Source: Xestospongia muta (lineage: Eukaryota > Porifera > Demospongiae > Haplosclerida > Petrosiidae). From it: a stretch of 64,000 bases of DNA. Under the pieces are notes generated by a model, which was not told the origin of the DNA, made no database searches, and saw only the letters and a list, made by a program, of their open reading frames with translations. Both the position numbers and the translations under genes were made by a program. Below, in pieces: positions 1 to 12,702 of the stretch (position 1 is its first letter; each line of letters begins with the position of its first letter). The stretch lies in contig OY848929.1 in assembly GCA_963693285.1 (NCBI GenBank), positions 2,730,501 to 2,794,500 of the forward strand, given 5' to 3'.

Positions 1-1481
1 CTGCATTGACCAAGAACCCTCATTCGAATGTCGGTGCAAAAGTGGGTATACTTTAATCAATACTAAAGAATGCGAAGACATCAACGAATGTTTGACTAAT
101 AATGGCGGTTGTGATCAAATCTGTGTTAATACACCTGGTAGTTTTGTCTGCAGTTGTTGGGATGGCTATGAGCTACAAGCGGATAATAAAACATGTCAGG
201 ATACTAATGAATGTACGGATGATACAGATGACTGCGATCAGATATGTCAGAATGTTGATGGAGGTTACACGTGTTCTTGCTTTAATGGCTACAGATTAGT
301 GACCATCTACCGTCCTGCTTTGAATCAAATATCACATCGTTTCCAGGCTACCATATGTGTAGATATCAATGAATGCACTGAAGGAATAGCTCGATGTGAT
401 CAACTATGTTGGAACACGATAGGTTCATTTAATTGTAGTTGTTATCCAGGGTATGTTCTTGATAGTGACAGTATCACATGTGTTGATTTTAATGAGTGCA
501 ACCAAACCAATTTTTGTGACCAAGAGTGTTTCAATCTCCCCGGAAGCTTTGAATGTGGCTGTACTAAAAGTTACATCCTGGGTCCTGACCAACGTACATG
601 CTGGGACATCAATGAATGCTTAGTTTCTAATGGAGGCTGTCAACAAATTTGCCGTAATTATGATGGTTCATACAACTGCAGTTGCTGGGATGGATACACT
701 CTCAGTTCTGATGGTTTTAGTTGCCAGGATATAAATGAATGTGAGCTTGAACTGGATTCGTGTCAACAAATTTGTGTCAATACTCGTGGCTCATTTGTTT
801 GTGATTGTTTACCTGGTTTTACATTAAATGGAGATGGAGTAACCTGTAGAGATGTTGACGAGTGTGCTACCAAATGGCACAACTGTGATCCACAGAGAGA
901 GAGATGTGTCAACAACAATGGAAGCTTTGTTTGCGAATGTCGACCACCATTCCGACGACCTCCACTAGGTGGGGGCTGTGAATGTCTACCACCATTCACA
1001 CAAACACCACAGGGCTGCAGTAAGTGTTCTTAGTTAGAGTTTTGGCATTATAATAATTATGTATACTCTTTTTCTTACAGTAAGGCTACCCCCTTCAGAC
1101 CCTACACGTTCCTCCACAACCACACTCACTTCTACACCTACTCCTACACCTACACCTACTCCTACACCAGATTGCAACAGAGCTCGTTGTGATCACAAGT
1201 GTTCTTTGGTCCATGGCAGTCCTGTCTGTTCTTGCCGATATGGATATATCCTCTGCAGTGATGGACGCACCTGTAAAGATAAAGATGAATGTCAAGTAAT
1301 GAATGGGGGCTGTTATCATATATGTGTCAACACTCCTGGAGGGTACCATTGTTCTTGTAATTCTGGTTACTGGTTGGACAGAGATGGACACAGTTGTCAC
1401 TCCTACTTTCCGATCCCTTTGCCTTATCCATTACACAGGCCACTAAATCATGGACCTGGTAATAATCCTCATTATGGATAG
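1..1481 (+). CDS. Secreted multi-EGF protein, array copy 1 (5'-partial)
   Basis: The gene is cut by the window edge inside exon 2. Visible coding parts are 1..1019 and 1081..1481, with a GT-AG intron of 61 bp. What remains is the end of EGF module 6, modules 7-13, a Thr-Pro linker and the last two modules, ending with a Pro/His-rich tail and TAG. The modules carry the D-I-N-E-C calcium-binding start and the C-x-N-x4-[FY]-x-C-x-C pattern that is a target of Asp/Asn hydroxylation in other EGF proteins. Module 8 reads TDDTDD, module 9 RCDQLC and DSDSITC; these variants are shared with copy 3 rather than with adjacent copy 2. The role is probably extracellular matrix or secreted adhesive protein, by family only. 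Confidence 0.9.
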
Positions 1482-2261
1482 TCTCTCTCAAACTTTGTAA
1501 TAATAGTTACATTTTTTTATGTTACAATTATATTATTAATTCATTACAATGACATTTTTAATTCATTTACTTGTTAATGATATATGTGTAAATTGTGATA
1601 TTTGATTAAATTGTCAATTTCATTTAGTTAATGGACCACTTTGCTGAGAGGTAATTTGGACTAGTACAGTATATCAACTCAATCCATAGTGGATTTTATT
1701 TTAGTCTTGGCTTGGTTCCTTAGCAAAACAGAGTACAATCAGATGGCTAGCCACATTTGGTTCTTTGGCCACACAACAGTGTACTATTCTAGATAACAAC
1801 GGACTTTATGGGAGTGACATAAGACAACTTGACACTCTACCAGTAAACAACCCAAGTATTTATTCCATTTTGAAGGTTAATATAGAACTTAAGATAACAC
1901 AATGCAAATGTTACAGATAAATTAGAATCAATATATACATGTAAGGAGCAACTTATTTCAGTAATAGCATCATGATTATCTTCCTATGTCACAGCACAGG
2001 TATATATATAATGGTTTTATGATAGGAATGTGTGTGTAGGTATATCATGAGGACATATATATCCCTCTTTCATAACTAATAAAAGGGTTAGTACTAATTA
2101 TTTTATAAAATTAGTATAATGAAACTCAATCAACCAAGTACAATAAGACAACATCTATTTATAATAACAGAGGATAGAAGATTATGAGATATATATTATC
2201 AAGACTAGTATTGCAATGTATTAAAGAGTCAATAAGTTTATTTAATAAAGGAGTGTCCTCT
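1482..2261. other. Array spacer 1, 3' flank of copy 1
   Basis: AT-rich sequence following the stop codon of copy 1. It is closely repeated after copies 2, 3, 4 and 5 (with indels), so it is part of the duplicated unit. No open frame of merit is present. A run reading TTTATT at about 2,239 is the degenerate poly(A) signal of the minus-strand anillin tail that follows. Confidence 0.6.
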
Positions 2262-2357
2262 TTACAACACTGTCTCGGTGGGTGGTGTGTACTGTGAAAA
2301 TGCATTGTTTCTCTTGTAAAGTGATTCAAAATTGTTGCCATTGCTGTAAAATTTACT
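2262..2357 (-). pseudogene. Anillin-like gene tail fragment, spacer 1
   Basis: On the minus strand this encodes the last ~30 residues of the anillin-like gene, including NNAFSQYTPPTETVL and its TAA, with Ser-Pro changed to Ser-Leu and a Gly for Asp. Homology to the intact gene ends abruptly after the bases AAATTTACT, at the point equivalent to 21,660. It has no upstream coding sequence, so it is a passenger scrap of the tandem duplication. Confidence 0.85.
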
Positions 2358-2366
2358 TTATTTTAG

Positions 2367-2712
2367 ATTGATGAAAGTACTTTCAACAAACTATCCGTCA
2401 CATTAATACTATCTTTGATGAGGTTGGATCTTATAATTATCAAGTTTACTCAGAAGGCTGTCTGGCCTGCTTTACTGGACACAAAATTCATTTTGTTTCA
2501 AAACACATTATGAAAGAGTAAGTACTTATCCAAATCTTACTCTAATGAACTTATTCTTTATGGGATTACTTATGATAAATCTAGTGTGCAGAGAATGTTA
2601 TATTCAAGAACAAAATTATCATGTGTATGAACCTCGTGGTGTCCTTTTTGGAGATCCTATGGATAGAGGACTACGTTGTGTATCCTTAATAATGTGTATG
2701 GGAGGAGCATAA
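2367..2712 (+). pseudogene. GOLGA7/Erf4-like gene fragment, spacer 1
   Basis: Two exon remnants begin just after a retained splice acceptor (TTTTAG). Across frames they spell INTIFDE, SEGCLACFTG, YIQEQN and DPMDRGLR, which match the order of conserved motifs in GOLGA7/Erf4 proteins, subunits of DHHC palmitoyltransferases. A GTAAGT donor follows the first exon. The first exon is frameshifted (three T instead of the four in spacer 3), and no 5' exons are present, so it cannot make the protein. The final TAA is at 2710-2712. Confidence 0.8.
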
Positions 2713-3504
2713 TTGTGTTTCTATAATCCAAGATATTGTGGTGATTTTTAGGATGTTTCTGAAAGTAGTCAAAAGTTATTACATTCATGATAATACATAT
2801 ATATATATATATATTGGTAGGTAAATCTGTTTATATTAACTCAGCTTTGTGACAATGAATTTCTAGAACCAAGGTTATATTAACTAATGTTTGAAAAACC
2901 CATGTCCTCATAGACTCACTAGTCACTAGATATTAAGCACTATGGTGGTCATATGTATAGCACGCTGGATTCAGTGTTATATGTACATGTCACATAGATG
3001 TATGTAAACTGTTGGTACTTTTAACACTTTTCCTTAACTAGCTTTCTACAGATTGAGATGAACATCAATTATGAACTGAACACAGTGTAAGCATGAAGAT
3101 ATAACTTAAATTACTTTTATCATTTCTTTCTTTACAATGTCTTTAACTTCTGTTCTGTTCATGCTATTATGTGGTTTGTTTTATTAAGTATGTTATTCAA
3201 TTCTTCGATGTTTGTTCTAATAATTATTATGTTATATATATATAATTAACTTAAATGTAATTTAAATTAATGTTTATTATATCTTTCTTTAAAATGTTTT
3301 TTAAGTTCTGTTCTGTTCATATTATTATGTAGTTCTGTTTTATTAAATATTTTATTGAGCTGTTTTCAATTCTATGTTTATTATCACAAATTATTCATAA
3401 TTCAATTAAACATAATTACAGCCATCATGTCTGTAAATCTACACTCTTACTCTACACACTAAATACACTGAATTGTGTCTGTATAGTGTATATAATATTC
3501 ATAC

Positions 3505-3566
<62 letters not shown>

Positions 3567-3593
3567 GCACACACACACACATATATAATATTC

Positions 3594-3660
<67 letters not shown>

Positions 3661-3824
3661 CCATATGTATACACACACACACACATATATATATATTGTC
3701 CTCATAAATACAAGTTTATTTTTCATGTATTGATGTCAATATGATAAGATAAACTAAATAAAGCTATTTGTTTTTTAATAACAATATATAATATATGATA
3801 AAGATATCCTATCATTTAGCAGGG
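2713..3824. other. Array spacer 1, AT-rich upstream region
   Basis: AT-rich DNA between the GOLGA7 fragment and the promoter of copy 2. It has counterparts in spacers 3 and 4, while the segment from about 2,743 to 3,480 is missing from spacer 2. It contains long alternating TA/CA tracts (separate entry). I see no gene in it. Confidence 0.6.
3505..3693. repeat. TA/CA microsatellite block
   Basis: Two long (TA)n runs separated by (CA)n-rich stretches and repeated ATTCATACATA. The corresponding place in every other spacer has shorter versions (about 7,650-7,740, 12,415-12,500 and 17,640-17,703), so the tract length varies from unit to unit. Confidence 0.95.
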
Positions 3825-3832
3825 TATAAAAG
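3825..3832 (+). promoter_or_regulatory. TATA box of EGF copy 2
   Basis: TATAAAAG lies 71 bp before the ATG, inside a strongly conserved block GGGTATAAAAGGAGCTCTGG. The same box lies exactly 71 bp upstream of the ATG in copies 3, 4 and 5. Transcription should start near 3,855. Confidence 0.85.
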
Positions 3833-3895
3833 GAGCTCTGGCAGTGAGCTTCAGTTATACCAAGACTTTATTGTCTTACACTCATTTAGAAAAAG

Positions 3896-6297
3896 ATGTT
3901 GTCTCTACTAAGATGTATCCTACTCTCTGCAGTGGCCTGCATTCTCTTCAGTCAAGCTCATTCTCAGGGTTATGTTTCTCCACCACCTGCTCCTCCTAGG
4001 CCAAGACCTACCTATCCTACCCACCCACCCACTCCTGGTTACACTTCGTGTCCTCCAGGCTATCAAGCCTATGGCAAACAATGCAAAGATATCAATGAAT
4101 GTAACGTCAATAATGGTGGCTGCAATCATACCTGTGTTAACTTTGATGGTGGTTACTACTGTACATGTAACCTTGGTTATCGTTTATCCAACAATTACCA
4201 CACCTGTATGGACATCAATGAGTGTGCCTGGGATAATGGGGGTTGTGATCAAAAGTGTATCAACGAACCAGGATCTTTCTCCTGTGCATGCTATGAAGGT
4301 TTCAGACTTGATCACTACCGATGTCAGGACATAAACGAATGTAATGAAGACCTTGACAATTGTGATCAGAGGTGTTTTAATACTAAAGGTAGTTTCCTGT
4401 GCTACTGTTATCCTGGCTATGACCTTGGAATTGATGGTGCTTCATGTATTGATAAGAATGAATGTTGGGTCAGTAATGGAGGATGCTCTCATATCTGTAT
4501 AAACTCTCAAGGAAACTACTCTTGTGAGTGTCCTCTTGGTTATACTCTTGATTCCAACTTGAGAACATGCAATGATGTTGATGAATGTAATCCTCGCTCT
4601 CCTTGTGAACAAAGGTTAGCTAACAAAATACATACATATGTACACTTACATGTACATGAACCCATGTCCCAACTTTGTTTCTTTCCATAGGTGTGTCAAC
4701 ATCCCAGGCAGTTTCGAGTGTTATTGTTACCATGGCTATGTACTTAACAACACTGATGGTGTATCTTGTGACAATATAAATGAGTGTTTGTGGGCTAATG
4801 GAGGCTGTGACCAGATCTGCATTGACCAAGAACCCTCATTCGAATGTCGGTGCAAAAGTGGGTATACTTTAATCAATACTAAAGAATGCGAAGACATCAA
4901 CGAATGTTTGACTAATAATGGTGGTTGTGATCAAATCTGTGTTAATACACCTGGTAGTTTTGTCTGCAGTTGTTGGGATGGCTATGAGCTACAAGCGGAT
5001 AATAAAACATGTCAGGATACTAATGAATGTATGGATGATACAGATGACTGCGATCAGATATGTCAGAATGTTGATGGAGGTTACACGTGTTCTTGCTTTA
5101 ATGGCTACAGATTAGTGACCATCTACCGTCCTGCTTTGAATCAAATATCACATCATTTCCAGGCTACCATATGTGTAGATATCAATGAATGCACTGAAGG
5201 AATAGCTCGATGCAATCAACTATGTTGGAACACGATAGGTTCATTTAATTGTAGTTGCTATCCAGGGTATGTTCTTGATAGTGACGGTATCACATGTGTT
5301 GATTTTAATGAGTGCAACCAAACCAATTTTTGTGACCAAGAGTGTTTCAATCTCCCCGGAAGCTTTGAATGTGGCTGTACTAAAAGTTACATCCTGGGTC
5401 CTGACCAACGTACATGCTGGGACATCAATGAATGCTTAGTTTCTAATGGAGGCTGTCAACAAATTTGCCGTAATTATGATGGTTCATACAACTGCAGTTG
5501 CTGGGATGGATACACTCTCAGTTCTGATGGTTTTAGTTGCCAGGATATAAATGAATGTGAGCTTGAACTGGATTCGTGTCAACAAATTTGTGTCAATACT
5601 CGTGGCTCATTTGTTTGTGATTGTTTACCTGGTTTTACATTAAATGGAGATGGAGTAACCTGTAGAGATGTTGACGAGTGTGCTACCAAATGGCACAACT
5701 GTGATCCACAGAGAGAGAGATGTGTCAACAACAATGGAAGCTTTGTTTGCGAATGTCGACCACCATTCCGACGACCTCCACTAGGTGGGGGCTGTGAATG
5801 TCTACCACCATTCACACAAACACCACAGGGCTGCAGTAAGTGTTCTTAGTTAGAGTTTTGGCATTATAATAATTATGTATACTCTTTTTCTTACAGTAAG
5901 GCTACCCCCTTCAGACCCTACCCGTTCCTCCACAACCACACTCACTTCTACACCTACTCCTACACCTACACCTACTCCTACACCAGATTGCAACAGAGCT
6001 CGTTGTGATCACAAGTGTTCTTTGGTCCATGGCAGTCCTATCTGTTCTTGCCGATATGGATATATCCTCTGCAGTGATGGACGCACCTGTAAAGATAAAG
6101 ATGAATGTCAAGTAATGAATGGGGGCTGTTATCATATATGTGTCAACACTCCTGGAGGGTACCATTGTTCTTGTAATTCTGGTTACTGGTTGGACAGAGA
6201 TGGACACAGTTGTCACTCCTACTTTCCGATCCCTTTGCCTTATCCATTACACAGGCCACTAAATCATGGACCTGGTAATAATCCTCATTATGGATAG
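3896..6297 (+). CDS. Secreted multi-EGF protein, array copy 2
   Basis: Three exons, 3896..4614, 4691..5835 and 5897..6297, give 754 residues; intron phases are 2 and 1 and both introns are GT-AG (76 and 61 bp). An N-terminal signal peptide ([19 protein letters not shown]) is followed by a short Pro-rich stretch, 13 tandem EGF modules mostly starting D-I-N-E-C (calcium-binding type), a Thr-Pro linker, two more EGF modules and a Pro/His tail. There is no transmembrane segment or GPI-like end, so the product is probably secreted matrix or coat protein. Intron 1 splits module 5, so both exons are needed. Variants MDDTDD, RCNQLC, DSDGITC and CSCWDG distinguish this copy. The function is not known from sequence. 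Confidence 0.93.
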
Positions 6298-7151
6298 TCT
6301 CTCTCAAACTTTGTAATAATAGTTACATTTTTTTATGTTACAATTATATTATTAATTCATTACAACTACATTATTAATTCATTTACTTGTTAATGATATA
6401 TGTGTAAATTGTGATATTTGATTAAATTGTCAATTTCATTTAGTTAATGGACCACTTTGCTGAGAGGTAATTTGGACTAGTACAGTATATCAACTCAATG
6501 CATAGTGGATTTTATTTTAGTCTTGGCTTGGTTCCTTAGCAAAACAGAGTACAATCAGATGGCTAGCCACATTTGGTTCTTTGGCCACACAACAGTGTAC
6601 TATTCTAGATGGTTAGATTAGCTTCTCTGTAATTACTCTTATCTAATCCCATTTTGATGTACATTGACATGTTGATATACAGACATTTTAGGAGTTGGCA
6701 TAACAACGGACTTTATGGGAGTGACATAAGACAACTTGACACTCTACCAGTAAACAACCCAAGTATTTATTCTATTTTGAAGGTTAATATAGAACTTAAG
6801 ATAACACAATGCAAATGTTACAGATAAATTAGAATCAATATATACATGTAAGGAGCAACTTATTTCAGTAATAGCATCATGATTATCTTCCTATGTCACA
6901 GCACAGGTATATATATAGTGGTTTTATGATAGGAATGTGTGTGTAGGTATATCATGAGGACATATAATAAAAAGGTTAGTACTAATTATTTTATAAAATT
7001 AGTATAATGAAACTCAATCAACCAAGTACAATAAGACAACATCTATTTATAATAACAGAGGATAGAAGATTATGAGATATATATATTATCAAGACTAGTA
7101 TTGCAATGTATTAAAGAGTCAATAAGTTTATTTAATAAAGGAGTGTCCTCT
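6298..7151. other. Array spacer 2, 3' flank of copy 2
   Basis: Repeats the flank of copy 1 closely, with an extra stretch of about 100 bp near 6,610-6,705 that spacer 1 lacks but spacers 3-5 keep. No coding potential seen. Confidence 0.6.
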
Positions 7152-7247
7152 TTACAACACTGTCTCGGTGGGTGGTGTGTACTGTGAAAATGCATTGTTT
7201 CTCTTGTAAAGTGATTCAAAATTGTTGCCATTGCTGTAAAATTTACT
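7152..7247 (-). pseudogene. Anillin-like gene tail fragment, spacer 2
   Basis: Same ~30-codon 3' scrap of the anillin-like gene as in spacer 1, on the minus strand, ending at the same breakpoint. It shares the Ser-Leu change with spacer 1. Confidence 0.85.
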
Positions 7248-7256
7248 TTATTTTAG

Positions 7257-7602
7257 ATTGATGAAAGTACTTTCAACAAACTATCCGTCACATTAATACT
7301 ATCTTTGATGAGGTTGGATCTTATAATTATCAAGTTTACTCAGAAGGCTGTCTGGCCTGCTTTACTGGACACAAAATTCATTTTGTTTCAAAACACATTA
7401 TGAAAGAGTAAGTACTTATCCAAATCTTACTCTAATGAACTTATTCTTTATGGGATTACTTATGATAAATCTAGTGTGCAGAGAATGTTATATTCAAGAA
7501 CAAAATTATCATGTGTATGAACCTCGTGGTGTCCTTTTTGGAGATCCTATGGATAGAGGACTACGTTGTGTATCCTTAATAATGTGTATGGGAGGAGCAT
7601 AA
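7257..7602 (+). pseudogene. GOLGA7/Erf4-like gene fragment, spacer 2
   Basis: Essentially identical to the spacer 1 fragment, with the same first-exon frameshift, a GTAAGT donor and the downstream exon with YIQEQN and DPMDRGLR ending in TAA. After it the spacer is deleted by about 0.75 kb and jumps directly to the microsatellite. Confidence 0.8.
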
Positions 7603-7642
7603 TTGTGTTTCTATAATCCAATGTATAGTCTATATAATATTC

Positions 7643-7647
7643 ATACA

Positions 7648-7709
<62 letters not shown>

Positions 7710-7745
7710 CCATATGTATACACACACACACACATATATATATAT
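7643..7745. repeat. TA/CA microsatellite block
   Basis: Single long (TA)n run followed by ATATCCATATG and a (CA)n run. It corresponds to the right half of the block in spacer 1. Confidence 0.95.
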
Positions 7746-7874
7746 TGTCCTCATAAATATAAGTTTATTTTTCATGTATTGATGTCAATATGATAAGATA
7801 AACTAAATAAAGCTATTTGTTTTTTGAATAACAATATATAATATATGATAAAGATATCCTATCATTTAGCAGGG

Positions 7875-7882
7875 TATAAAAG
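7875..7882 (+). promoter_or_regulatory. TATA box of EGF copy 3
   Basis: TATAAAAG, 71 bp upstream of the ATG, in the same conserved context as in the other copies. Confidence 0.85.
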
Positions 7883-7945
7883 GAGCTCTGGCAGTGAACT
7901 TCAGTTATCCCAAGACTTTATTGTCTTACACTCATTTAGAAAAAG

Positions 7946-10347
7946 ATGTTGTCTCTACTAAGATGTATCCTACTCTCTGCAGTGGCCTGCATTCTCTTCA
8001 GTCAAGCTCATTCTCAGGGTTATGTTTCTCCACCACCTGCTCCTCCTAGGCCAAGACCTACCTATCCTACCCACCCACCCACTCCTGGTTACACTTCGTG
8101 TCCTCCAGGCTATCAAGCCTATGGCAAACAATGCAAAGATATCAATGAATGTAACGTCAATAATGGTGGCTGCAATCATACCTGTGTTAACTTTGATGGT
8201 GGTTACTACTGTACATGTAACCCTGGTTATCGTTTATCCAACAATTACCACACCTGTATGGACATCAATGAGTGTGCCTGGGATAATGGGGGCTGTGATC
8301 AAAAGTGTATCAACGAACCAGGATCTTTCTCCTGTGCATGCTACGAAGGTTTCAGACTTGATCACTACCGATGTCAGGACATAGACGAATGTAATGAAGA
8401 CCTTGACAATTGTGATCAGAGGTGTTTTAATACTAAAGGTAGTTTCCTGTGCTACTGTTATCCTGGCTATGACCTTGGAGTTGATGGTGCTTCATGTATT
8501 GATAAGAACGAATGTTGGGTCAGTAATGGAGGATGCTCTCATATCTGTGTAAACTCTCAAGGAAACTACTCTTGTGAGTGTCCTCCTGGTTATACTCTTG
8601 ATTCCAACTTGAGAACATGCAATGATGTTGATGAATGTAATCCTCGCTCTCCTTGTGAACAAAGGTTAGCTAACAAAATACATACATATGTACACTTACA
8701 TGTACATGAACCCATGTCCCAACTTTGTTTCTTTCCATAGGTGTGTCAACATCCCAGGCAGTTTCGAGTGTTATTGTTACCATGGATATGTACTTAACAA
8801 CACTGATGGTGTATCTTGTGACAATATAAACGAGTGTTTGTGGGCTAATGGAGGCTGTGACCAGATCTGCATTGACCAAGAACCCTCATTCGAATGTCGG
8901 TGCAAAAGTGGGTATACTTTAATCAATACTAAAGAATGCGAAGACATCAACGAATGTTTGACTAATAATGGCGGTTGTGATCAAATCTGTGTTAATACAC
9001 CTGGTAGTTTTGTCTGCAGTTGTTGGGATGGCTATGAGCTACAAGCAGATAATAAAACATGCCAGGATACTAATGAATGTACGGATGATATAGATGACTG
9101 CGATCAGATATGTCAGAATGTTGATGGAGGTTACACATGTTCTTGCTTTAATGGCTACAGATTAGTGACCATCTACCGTCCTGCTTTGAATCAAATATCA
9201 CATCGTTTCCAGGCTACCATATGTGTAGATATCAATGAATGCACTGAAGGAATAGCTCGATGTGATCAACTATGTTGGAACACGATAGGTTCATTTAATT
9301 GTAGTTGTTATCCAGGGTATGTTCTTGATAGTGACAGTATCACATGTGTTGATTTTAATGAGTGCAACCAAACCAATTTTTGTGACCAAGAGTGTTTCAA
9401 TCTCCCCGGAAGCTTTGAATGTGGCTGTACTAAAAGTTACATCCTGGGTCCTGACCAACGTACATGCTGGGACATCAATGAATGCTTAGTTTCTAATGGA
9501 GGCTGTCAACAAATTTGTCGTAATTATGATGGTTCGTACAACTGCAGTTGCTGGGAAGGATACACTCTCAGTTCTGATGGTTTTAGTTGCCAGGATATAA
9601 ATGAATGTGAGCTTGAACTGGATTCGTGTCAACAAATTTGTGTCAATACTCGTGGCTCATTTGTTTGTGATTGTTTACCTGGTTTTACATTAAATGGAGA
9701 TGGAGTAACCTGTAGAGATGTTGACGAGTGTGCTACCAAATGGCACAACTGTGATCCACAGAGAGAGAGATGTGTCAACAACAATGGAAGCTTTGTTTGC
9801 GAATGTCGACCACCATTCCGACGACCTCCACTAGGTGGGGGCTGTGAATGTCTACCACCATTCACACAAACACCACAGGGCTGCAGTAAGTGTTCTTAGT
9901 TAGGGTTTTGGCATTATAATAATAATGTATACTCTTTTTCTTACAGTAAGGCTACCCCCTTCAGACCCTACTCGTTCCTCCACAACCACACTCACTTCTA
10001 CACCTACTCCTACACCTACACCTACTCCTACACCAGATTGCAACAGAGCTCGTTGTGATCACAAGTGTTCTTTGGTCCATGGCAGTCCTGTCTGTTCTTG
10101 CCGATATGGATATATCCTCTGCAGTGATGGACGCACCTGTAAAGATAAAGATGAATGTCAAGTAATGAATGGGGGCTGCTATCATATATGTGTCAACACT
10201 CCTGGAGGGTACCATTGTTCTTGTAATTCTGGTTACTGGTTGGACAGAGATGGACACAGTTGTCACTCCTACTTTCCGATCCCTTTGCCTTATCCATTAC
10301 ACAGGCCACTAAATCATGGACCTGGTAATAATCCTCATTATGGATAG
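7946..10347 (+). CDS. Secreted multi-EGF protein, array copy 3
   Basis: Exons 8 bp-for-bp equivalent to copy 2: 7946..8664, 8741..9885 and 9947..10347, giving 754 residues with signal peptide, 13 EGF modules, Thr-Pro linker and two final modules. It differs from copy 2 by scattered substitutions, such as DIDEC in module 3, CSHICVNS in module 4, TDDIDD in module 8, and RCDQLC with DSDSITC in module 9 (as in copy 1). In module 11 it reads CSCWEG, as copies 4 and 5 do. This mixture of variants points to exchange between units. All splice sites and frames are intact, so it is probably a working gene. Confidence 0.93.
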
Positions 10348-11170
10348 TCTCTCCCAAACTTTGTAATAATAGTTACATTTTTTATGTTACAATTACATTC
10401 TTAATTCATTTACTTGTTAATGATATATGTGTAAATTGTGATATTTGATTAAATTGTCAATTTCATTTAGTTAATGGACCACTTTGCTGAGAGCTAATTT
10501 GGACTAGTACAGTATATCAACTCAATGCGTAATGCATTTGATTTTAGTCTTGGCTTGGTTCCTTTGAAACTGAGTATAATTAGATGGCTAGCCACATTTG
10601 GTTCTTTGGCAACACAACAGTGTACTGAGTATGGGTCTGGTTAGATTAGCTTCTATGTAATTACTCTTATCTAATCCCATTTTGGTGTACATTGACATGT
10701 TGATATACAGACATTTTAGGAGTTGGCATAACAATGGACATATTATTGGGAGTGACATAAGACAAATTGACTATCTACCAGTAAACAACCCAAGTATTTA
10801 TTCCATTTTGAAAGATAACACAATGTAAATGTAACAGATAAATTAGAATTAATATATACAAGCAATTTATTTCAGAAATATCATGATTATCTTCCTTGAT
10901 GTCACAGCACAGGTATATATAGTGGTTTTATGATAGGAATGTGTGTTTAGGTATATCATGAGGACATATATCCCTCTTTCATAACTAATAAAAGGGTTAG
11001 TACTAATTATTTTATAAAATTAGTATAATGAAACTCAATCAACCAAGTACAATAAGACAACATCTACTTATAATAACAGAGGATAGAAGATTATGAGATA
11101 TATATTATCAAGACTAGTACTGCAATGTATTAAAGAGTCAATAAGTTTATTTAATAAAGGAGTGTCCTCT
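10348..11170. other. Array spacer 3, 3' flank of copy 3
   Basis: More diverged version of the EGF 3' flank, with small deletions. No gene seen. Confidence 0.6.
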
Positions 11171-11265
11171 TTACAACACTGTCTCAGTGGGTGGTGTGTA
11201 CTGTGAAAATGCATTGTTTCTCTTGTAAAGTGATTCAAAATTGTTGTCATTGCTGTAAAATTTAC
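11171..11265 (-). pseudogene. Anillin-like gene tail fragment, spacer 3
   Basis: Minus-strand 3' scrap of the anillin-like gene. The residues NDNNFES are as in the intact gene, unlike spacers 1 and 2. The junction is at the same base. Confidence 0.85.
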
Positions 11266-11275
11266 ATTATTTTAG

Positions 11276-11625
11276 ATTGATGAAAGTACTTTTCAACAAA
11301 CTATCCGTCACATTAATACTATCTTTGATGAGGCTGAAGCTTATAATTATTGAGTTTACTCAGAAGGCTGTATGGCCTGTTTAACTGGATACACAATTCA
11401 TTTTGTTTCAAAACATATTATGAAAGAGTGAGTACTTATCCAAATCTTACCCTAATGAACTTATTCTTTATGGGATTACTTATGATAAATCTTCTAGTGT
11501 GCAGAGAATGTTATATTCAAGAACAAAATTATCATGTGTATGAACCTCGTGGTGTCCTTTTCAGAGATCCTATGGATAGAGGACTATGTTGTGTATCCTT
11601 AATAATGCGTATGGGAGGAGCATAA
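11276..11625 (+). pseudogene. GOLGA7/Erf4-like gene fragment, spacer 3
   Basis: Here the start of the first exon keeps the correct frame (STFQQTIRHINTIFDEAEA), so it is the most informative copy, but TGA replaces the following Arg/Gln codon. Downstream motifs SEGCMACLTG, YYERV, YIQEQN and DPMDRGL follow the GOLGA7/Erf4 order. The disabling change differs from those in spacers 1, 2 and 4, so the copies decayed independently. Confidence 0.83.
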
Positions 11626-12415
11626 TTGTGTTTCTATAATCCAAGATATTGTGGTGATTTTTAGGATGTTTCTGAAAGTAGTCAAAAGTTATTACATTCA
11701 TGATAATACATATATATATATATATATTGGTAGGTAAATCTGTTTATATTAACTCAGCTTTGTGACAATGAATTTCTAGAACCAAGGTTATATTAACTAA
11801 TGTTTGAAAAACCCATGTCCTCATAGACTCACTAGTCACTAGATATTAAGCACTATGGTGGTCATATGTATAGCACGCTGGATTCAGTGTTATAAGTACA
11901 TGTCACATAGATGTATGTAAACTGTTGGTACTTTTAACACTTTTCCTTAACTAGCTTTCTACAGATTGAGGTGAACATCAATTATGAACTGAACACAGTG
12001 TAAGCATGAAGATATAACTTAAATTACTTTTATCATTTCTTTCTTTACAATGTCTTTAACTTCTGTTCTGTTCATGCTATTATGTGGTTTGTTTTATTAA
12101 GTATGTTATTCAATTCTTCGATGTTTGTTCTAATAATTATTATGTTATATATATAATTAACTTAAATGTAATTTAAATTAATGTTTATTGTATCTTTCTT
12201 TAAAATCTTTTTTAAGTTCTGTTCTGTTCACATTATTATGTAGTTCTGTTTTATTAAATATTTTATTGAGCTGTTTTCAATTCTATGTTTATTATCACAA
12301 ATTATTCATAATTCAATTAAACATAATTACAGCCATCATGTCTGTAAATCTACACTCTTACTCTACACACTAAATACACTGAATTGTGTCTGTATAGTCT
12401 ATATAATATTCATAC

Positions 12416-12479
<64 letters not shown>

Positions 12480-12631
12480 GCACACACACACACATATATA
12501 TTGTCCTCATAAATACAAGTTTATTTTTTCATGTATTGATGTCAATATGATAAGATAAACTAAATAAAGCTATTTGTTTTTTGAATAACAATATATAATA
12601 TATGATAAAGATATCCTATCATTTAGCAGGG
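11626..12631. other. Array spacer 3, AT-rich upstream region
   Basis: AT-rich DNA matching the equivalent part of spacer 1 nearly base for base, including a shortened TA/CA tract at about 12,415-12,500. No gene recognised. Confidence 0.6.
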
Positions 12632-12639
12632 TATAAAAG
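12632..12639 (+). promoter_or_regulatory. TATA box of EGF copy 4
   Basis: TATAAAAG, 71 bp upstream of the ATG, conserved context. Confidence 0.85.
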
Positions 12640-12702
12640 GAGCTCTGGCAGTGAACTTCAGTTATCCCAAGACTTTATTGTCTTACACTCATTTAGAAAA
12701 AG

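Noticed and set aside
3459..3733. Open frames of Tyr-Ile repeats on both strands
   Set aside because: They are translations of (TA)n and (CA)n microsatellites.
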